NCBI GenBank assembly: GCA_964036665.1
Contig: OZ038528.1
Location: forward strand, 2,796,501-2,860,500
DNA length: 64,000 nt
Direction of reading: 5' to 3'
DNA from: Gordius sp. MW1
Taxonomy: Eukaryota; Nematomorpha; Gordioida; Gordea; Gordiidae
Both the position numbers and the translations under genes were made by a program. Positions 59,201 through 64,000 of the stretch are shown piece by piece (positions within the stretch are counted from its first letter, which is position 1; each line of letters opens with the position of its first letter). The notes under the pieces are model-generated. The model had not been told where the DNA came from. It worked only from the letters and a program-made list of their open reading frames with translations, and did not search any database.

Positions 59201-61366
59201 GGATTGCTTGCCTATTTCTTTTAATAAAGCTAAGGCCAATTTCCATAAGATTCCCGACGTTAATTGATATGCAATTTATGGGCTCACCCCTCGTTAGGAA
59301 AAATGTCCGCCCTGATCTGTCTTGTCCAGCTTATTGAATTATACATATATATAAAAATAGGCAAAACAATTTAAAATACCATATTATTATTAAAAAAAAA
59401 ATAAAATAGAAAATTACAGCGCTTATAAATGTGCTTTCAACGTTCTTTCTTCAATTTAAGGTGGCTTTAACATCAACTCCACTAAAGAATGTCAGAGAAG
59501 ATCGAAAAACTAACCTACAGGCCAACGAAAGGACTCCTCTCTTAACAGCCGGTAAACACGATTTTGGAAATAATAGTTATACTTTTTGTTTGCAAATTTT
59601 ATCTGTCAATTTTCCACTAATTTAAATTAGTTTAAGCTTTATTAGTGAATAAAGTTTATTTTTCCAAAACTAATAATTTTGTTTGCCTATTGAAATCTGA
59701 TGTTATCTTATTTTGATGCCACCCTTGCATTTTGTTCATATAGATGCTGACACAAGTAACTCTAAGCGAGTTTTGAAACTTCCATTTATAAAATTAATTG
59801 GAGTCCCAGTTAGAATTATGAGTTTATAAATTTAAACAATTAACTAAACTAAAACACCATAACATGATACAGTGGTACAGACCCATAATAAGCTTAGCGA
59901 GCTAAGAATTAGTTTCTAAGTGGGTCTCCTCCAAAATTTTGTACCCTAAAGTTCTGCAAACTCGATATATATAGGGGTTGATTTCTAAAAGACTTTTTTA
60001 TATCAAAACCTAAAAATCAACATACTAAAACTTAGGTATAAAAGCCATGCAAGTTTATTAATATAAATTTATTCGTTATATTTTAAAGTTTTTTTTATAA
60101 ATCAGTTAATGCATATAACGTTAAATTTAAGGATAAATTATTGGTTAATTTGGCGTTCGTTTAGGAAGTAGTAGTGGAAATCCCTTCGAAGAAAGTATAG
60201 CGTTAGAACGTGAACAACAACAGCAAAAACAGAGGGAAGTCGCGAGGGCAGCCAATTTAGATTTTGAAAGGGGCCTAGCGGTTGAAAGGCTGTGCAAGGT
60301 TGAAGATTTAGAAGCCATCATACTGGATGTAAATCAAATTTTCAAGGATTTAGGGTATATGGTTAGGGAACAGGGCGAATCTCTAGATACCGTGGAAAGT
60401 CATGTGGAAACTTCTAATGCCGAAGTTGAAAATGCCAATCTTGAGTTACACACGGCCTCTCACACCTATAACGTACGTAGGAGGGTTTCGTTTTTTTGGC
60501 AGTTTTAACGGAATCCAGTTGCGAATTGACCCTTTTTATAACCATAGACTAGTGCGGTAAAAATGGCTGGGGTTTTTTTCGAATTTCGACCAAGCCTAGT
60601 GGTCGACTAAGAAAAATAGACCAAATGCTTAGTCGACGTAAACTAAAGGCTAACCAAACAAAACCCAGCCGTTTTCACAACACTACCATAGACTTATACT
60701 ACAATAGACTGCCAAATAGCTGATTTTTGCATTACAATTTATTAAGCAACATAGTCTGTCATGTGCAGTGTGTATTGAAAAATATCAAAAGTTAGAAAGA
60801 AATAATAATGAAATCAATAAAGGATTATCTTTCCACAATTGTTTAATATTATCAGTTGTTAGCCAGTCTATCTTATAGTCATAGTCCATGTTTATGGCTC
60901 AAAAATTTTTTAAGACCGTTTAATATTGAAGGACATTCAGTGTTTCTCGTTTTTGAAAATGACTATTTTCTCGGCCACCTTTTATTTTGCAATATATTTT
61001 CGACACCCCTCACTATAAAGTAATTGTGGGTTTAGTTGAATAATTTTGTTGTTAATATTTTAAAAATGTTTTTTATTTAGCATTTAATATCGTAGGTTTT
61101 AAATGAACAACTTTCTTTATAAGAGATCTATCGTTAATGATCTTTAATTTTGAATGTAATTTTATATTAAAAATGCTCATTTAAATTAAGCCATGAACTA
61201 ATATTGATTATTATTTCTCGATATTTTATTAATTATATATCAATCGATATAGAGCAAGTACAAAAGAAAGGTATGCGTTCTGGTCATAATATTACTGGTC
61301 ATCTTAGCGATAATAGCCGCAGTCGTCGCAACGAAATTTAAAACACTACCTCGTCTCTACTATTGA
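56247..61366 (+). CDS. Endosomal syntaxin, syntaxin-7/12 type (5 exons, N-terminus missing)
   Basis: Qa-SNARE expected to drive fusion of endosomes and lysosomes, anchored by its C-terminal tail. Exons: 56247-56337, 56397-56468, 59461-59551, 60165-60472, 61253-61366. All junctions are GT-AG and in phase, giving 224 residues to TGA. Residues 1-54 look like the end of the Habc bundle (EKIRNEFHDLVKEYGRLQ matches the Hc region of syntaxin 7). Residues 55-115 are the linker. Residues 125-182 are the SNARE motif with ILDVNQIFKDL, identical to syntaxin 7, and the zero-layer Gln154 in REQGES. Residues 194-213 are the membrane anchor. The start codon and Ha helix must lie upstream, beyond or beside the piggyBac insertion ending at 55.8 kb. 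The intron from 56469 to 59460 carries a MULE, and the last intron a MITE. Confidence 0.9.
58332..58502 (-). pseudogene. MULE transposase C-terminus with SWIM zinc finger
   Basis: 56 codons to TAA. CNC...ICKHVVGLAI is the CxCx(n)CxH SWIM motif, followed by VPIGQKRKRGRPSKAK, a common tail of MULE-type transposases. Upstream is a poly-C run (poly-G on the plus strand) and non-coding DNA, so the catalytic domain has been lost. Confidence 0.88.
58577..58653 (+). other. tRNA-like sequence inside the MULE
   Basis: GGCGAGCG at the 5' side, TTGGGTTCGAATCTCGCTCT at the 3' side with a pol III B box; GAGCG/CGCTC can pair as a short acceptor stem. The arm structure is imperfect. Captured tRNA relic or SINE piece. 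Confidence 0.4.
58940..59097. mobile_element. CATGGGCGTAGCC MITE, decayed
   Basis: Starts CATGGGCCTCTAGCC; the inner parts AGGGGCCAATAATGATTTAG and GGGGGGCAGCTGCCCCC match the family. Starts 36 bp beyond the end of the MULE. Confidence 0.65.
60165..60472 (+). CDS. Syntaxin SNARE-motif exon
   Basis: Acceptor CGTTTAG at 60161-60164; donor AAC|GTACGT at 60473. Starts with two bases that complete the Gly codon split from exon 59461-59551. Contains a QQQQ run, the heptad pattern of a Qa-SNARE and the zero-layer Gln. Reads open through the donor, but the following residues lose the syntaxin pattern, so the splice call is firm. Confidence 0.93.
60550..60685. mobile_element. hAT-type MITE (AGTGTTG family), copy 3, perfect TSD
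   Basis: 136 bp in the last syntaxin intron. TSD CCATAGAC (60542-60549, 60686-60693). Ends TAGTGCGGTAAAAATGGCTG and CAGCCGTTTTCACAACACTA. Confidence 0.92.
61253..61366 (+). CDS. Syntaxin tail-anchor exon with stop
   Basis: Phase 0 after acceptor ATATAG. The basic patch SKYKRK is followed by about 20 hydrophobic residues (from VCVLVIILLVILAII) and a luminal tail TKFKTLPRLYY before TGA. This is the expected end of a tail-anchored syntaxin. Confidence 0.92.
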   Translation, partial: SKYKRKVCVLVIILLVILAIIAAVVATKFKTLPRLYY

Positions 61367-61530
61367 TCCTCGAATATTTATTTTGAAAATTTTAAGTTTC
61401 AAATATCATACATTTTATTTTGTGTGCGAAACGCTTATGCTGTTTATTTATTGATAACATTATGTAATTAGAAATCAAACATGTCGCTTTTAAATAATAC
61501 TATATGTTTATGTGTTCTCTTAGTCTTAAT

Positions 61531-61660
61531 TAGTGTTGTAAAAAGGGTGGGTTTTGTTTGGTCGGCCTTGGTTTTAGTCGACTAAACATAGACAGATCAA
61601 AGATTTTTTGGTCTATTTTTTTAGTCGACGACTCAGCTTGGTCGAATTTGAAAAACAGCT
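61531..61660. mobile_element. hAT-type MITE (AGTGTTG family), copy 4, truncated
   Basis: Starts TAGTGTTGTAAAAAGGGTGG, follows the family through TTAGTCGACTAAACATAGAC, and breaks off after GTCGAATTTGAAAAACAG. Lies 165 bp past the syntaxin stop codon, possibly in the 3' UTR. Confidence 0.8.
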
Positions 61661-61666
61661 AGGTGA

Positions 61667-63001
61667 AAAAATCAATTTCACTTTAATAAACATTTTTCCA
61701 TTACGAATTAAACGTGTCTAATAAGAAATGACTTCTTTTCAAATTTCGTAACCACATTCTTACTTATATAAACAATTTTTATTCTCTTTCAGTTAGTTGT
61801 GCGAAGGTACAAGTTAAATTTTTTGCAACTATTTGATGTTTAAATTTTTTTGGTTGATTTATAGCCATTAAAGTCCCTTTGAACCGATTTTATAGACATG
61901 CGTGCTAACATAACATCTGTATGAATCATTTTGTATTTAGAACAAGGAATAATTTATAAACGGAATCTTTCGTAAAGGCTGATGTCATTAATTTTGTGTA
62001 AATAAAATTGCGACCTTCGTCCTCACCCCTTAAAAACATTTAGGTACCCCTAAGATCAGACAGCCCACAAGATTGCATTTATTTAATAGGGGCTAAATAA
62101 ATAATCCCTCTTAATTCCTTTTTCCAATTTTGTGCATATATTTGATCATTTTTTATAGAATTCTATATTTGAATAGTGAAGATATTACGATATTCCATGC
62201 CCGATCTCTTATTATTGTTCCAGCATATGGTAACATATTTTTTCCAAGCTTTTATTATTATGCAATGAAAAAAACTCAAGACGAATGTCACAATTTAAAT
62301 TTAAAAGATTTTGTCTCTTGTAAAGAATAAGAGATTTATTCTTAGATGCTCCTGAGAATAAATTTCTTAAAAAAAGTTTTTAAATGTTTAATTGAGTTAT
62401 ATTTATTTAAATGACTAATTGTTTAAATTGAATTTTACTATTTTATATTAAATTCTTTTCAGATCAAACAATTTTTAAATATTTTCAATCCAATTGGAAA
62501 CATTTCTTAGGAAGCCACTTTAATTTTAATCTCATAAAAATTAAATATTTTATATCTCTCATTCTTAAATGAACATCAATATAAAATTGAGAAACCTGTT
62601 TAAACATCAAACATTTTTATTTTTTTAACAAATTAATTGTTATTTATATAGCGTACTAATTAAACTTGGCAGTCCTAGTTTTGTAGATAGGAAGACTTAA
62701 ATGTTCAAATAAGGATGTTATTTTAATAGGCGTCTGTTTAAGATTTCCCTTTGTCCTATTTAAAATATATTCGATGTTATTTACCTTGTAACTGCTGTCA
62801 TTTTAAATCAAATGACACGTATTAAGTTTTTCATTTCTCCGCTTTAAAAAATTAAAATACTTTAAATTTCTATAGAAACCATTTAAAATCTTGATAAAAA
62901 AATATATAATTAATTTTAACAATTATATTTATGCATTTATAGTTACACGCATCAACGAGCCTCTGGAGTTCGTTGTATACAGGACAACCCATTCTAGGTT
63001 A
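61667..63001. other. Downstream of syntaxin; nothing recognised
   Basis: AT-rich. AATAAA at about 61999 is a possible poly(A) signal. The frame at 62130-62330 has no known motif. Confidence 0.4.
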
Positions 63002-64000
63002 TCTATATATATAAAGTAAAGTGTATGTATATATGTATGTAAGAGCTAAATTCTGAAACTACCGGTCCGATTCGCGCGAAAATTTACCCCTAGGTTCCCA
63101 GGGCGGCCAGGGGTAAAATAGCTTTTTCAGAATCCTAAAATTCCTTTTAGTTTTCGAGATATTGGGTTTTATGCGTTTTGACGTTCAATAAAATGTCAAT
63201 CAAACGCACCTCCTCGCGTTCGTCGAAAATTTGAATATACAGACAGTTCTGTAGTAAAAGTGTATCACTTATAGTAGTTTGTAAAACGTAATCTTTTCTT
63301 AACGGTGACAACATAAAATTTATGAATTAAATTTCTTAAACGTCATCTTTTCTTAACGGTGACAATATAAAATTTATGAATTAAATTTCTTAAACGTCAT
63401 CTTTTCTTAACGGTGACAAGACAACATAAAATTTATGAATTAAATATCTTAAACGTCATCTTTTCTTAACGGTGACAACATAAAATTTATGAATTAACCT
63501 GAAATAAATAAAATTATAGATTATTTGAGAAACCAAATAGGTGAAGAAGATGAATTTTTCTCATTATCATTAAATGAGATATTTTAAATGAGAAAGATGA
63601 AAGTATATATAATTTAAATGTAATATAAAATAGTCCAACGTTGATTATTCTGAGTAAATGCTATTTATATATAAATGTCATTATTTATCTATCATTAATT
63701 TTTATTCAATGAGATATTTAAATGAGAATAAATTCTGAAACTACCGGCCCGATTCGCGCGAAACTTTACCCGTAGGTTCTCAGGGCGGCCAGGTGTAAAA
63801 TAGCTTTTCCAGATTGCTAAAATTCCTTTTAGTTTTAAAAATATCGGACATTTCTCGGCTTTTTGGTTTTAAAAAAGGGCTAAATTCTGAAACTTCAGAT
63901 CCGATTCGAGCGAAAATTTAGCCGTAGATGCCCAGATAGGCCAGGGGTAAAATAGCTTTTTCAGATTCCTAAAATACCTTTTTGTTTTAAAAATATCTGA
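63002..64000 (+). mobile_element. Helitron 5' region, runs off the window
   Basis: Starts TCTATATATATAAAGTAAAG after an A. The leader GAGCTAAATTCTGAAACTAC with CCGATTCGCGCGAAAATTTA and GGGCGGCCAGGGGTAAAATA is repeated three times (about 63046, 63728, 63880). Such leaders are typical of Helitron 5' ends. No coding part in view. Confidence 0.82.
63285..63498. repeat. Minisatellite, 4 units of about 55 bp
   Basis: Unit: AAACGTCATCTTTTCTTAAC, GGTGACAACATAAAATTTAT, GAATTAAATTTCTT. Units are nearly identical; one has an extra GACAA. Lies between the first and second Helitron leader repeats. Confidence 0.9.

Overview
The window looks like a piece of an invertebrate animal genome. It is AT-rich, its genes are split by short GT-AG introns, there are TTAGGG-like runs, and more than half of what can be recognised is transposable elements and their relics. 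No bacterial-type operons, rRNA or convincing functional tRNA genes were seen. The phylum cannot be fixed from the sequence alone.

Three host genes can be read by joining exons in phase. (1) 25.0-26.6 kb, minus strand: four exons of a centriole assembly protein of the SAS-4/CPAP (CENPJ) type, with coiled coil and the start of the C-terminal G-box; both ends of the protein were not found. (2) 40.9-45.8 kb, minus strand: thirteen exons of a follistatin-related protein of the FSTL4/FSTL5 type, giving 1001 residues from the Kazal domain to a true stop codon; only the N-terminal signal-peptide exon(s) are missing. (3) 56.2-61.4 kb, plus strand: five exons of an endosomal syntaxin of the syntaxin-7/12 type, from the Habc bundle to the tail anchor; the first exon(s) are missing.

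The rest is a mosaic of mobile DNA, and many insertions are proved by target-site duplications (TSDs). 0-14 kb: hAT- and MULE-type MITEs, a solo LTR, poly-G/C tracts, and a decayed minus-strand Helitron (9.4-12.7 kb) carrying two MITEs and an internal duplication. 15.0-35.2 kb: two directly repeated hAT elements sharing one 8-bp TSD at their outer ends, so the 20-kb block looks like a composite 'macrotransposon'; inside it lie a very young short LTR element with both LTRs, Helitron debris, the SAS-4 exons and a 470-bp ACAT microsatellite. 35.3-36.1 kb: a long foldback. 37.8-38.6 kb: a deleted hAT that keeps half a BED zinc finger. 47.5-53.6 kb: tandem repeats and a dead non-LTR retrotransposon split by a foldback. 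53.2-55.8 kb: a piggyBac copy inside the end of a MULE-type MITE. 57.7-58.9 kb: a short MULE with a SWIM finger in a syntaxin intron. 63.0 kb onward: the 5' end of another Helitron.

The three host genes have no obvious joint function. They act in centriole building, extracellular signalling and endosomal membrane fusion. The main theme of the window is how nested transposons have built, duplicated and perhaps moved the DNA around these genes.
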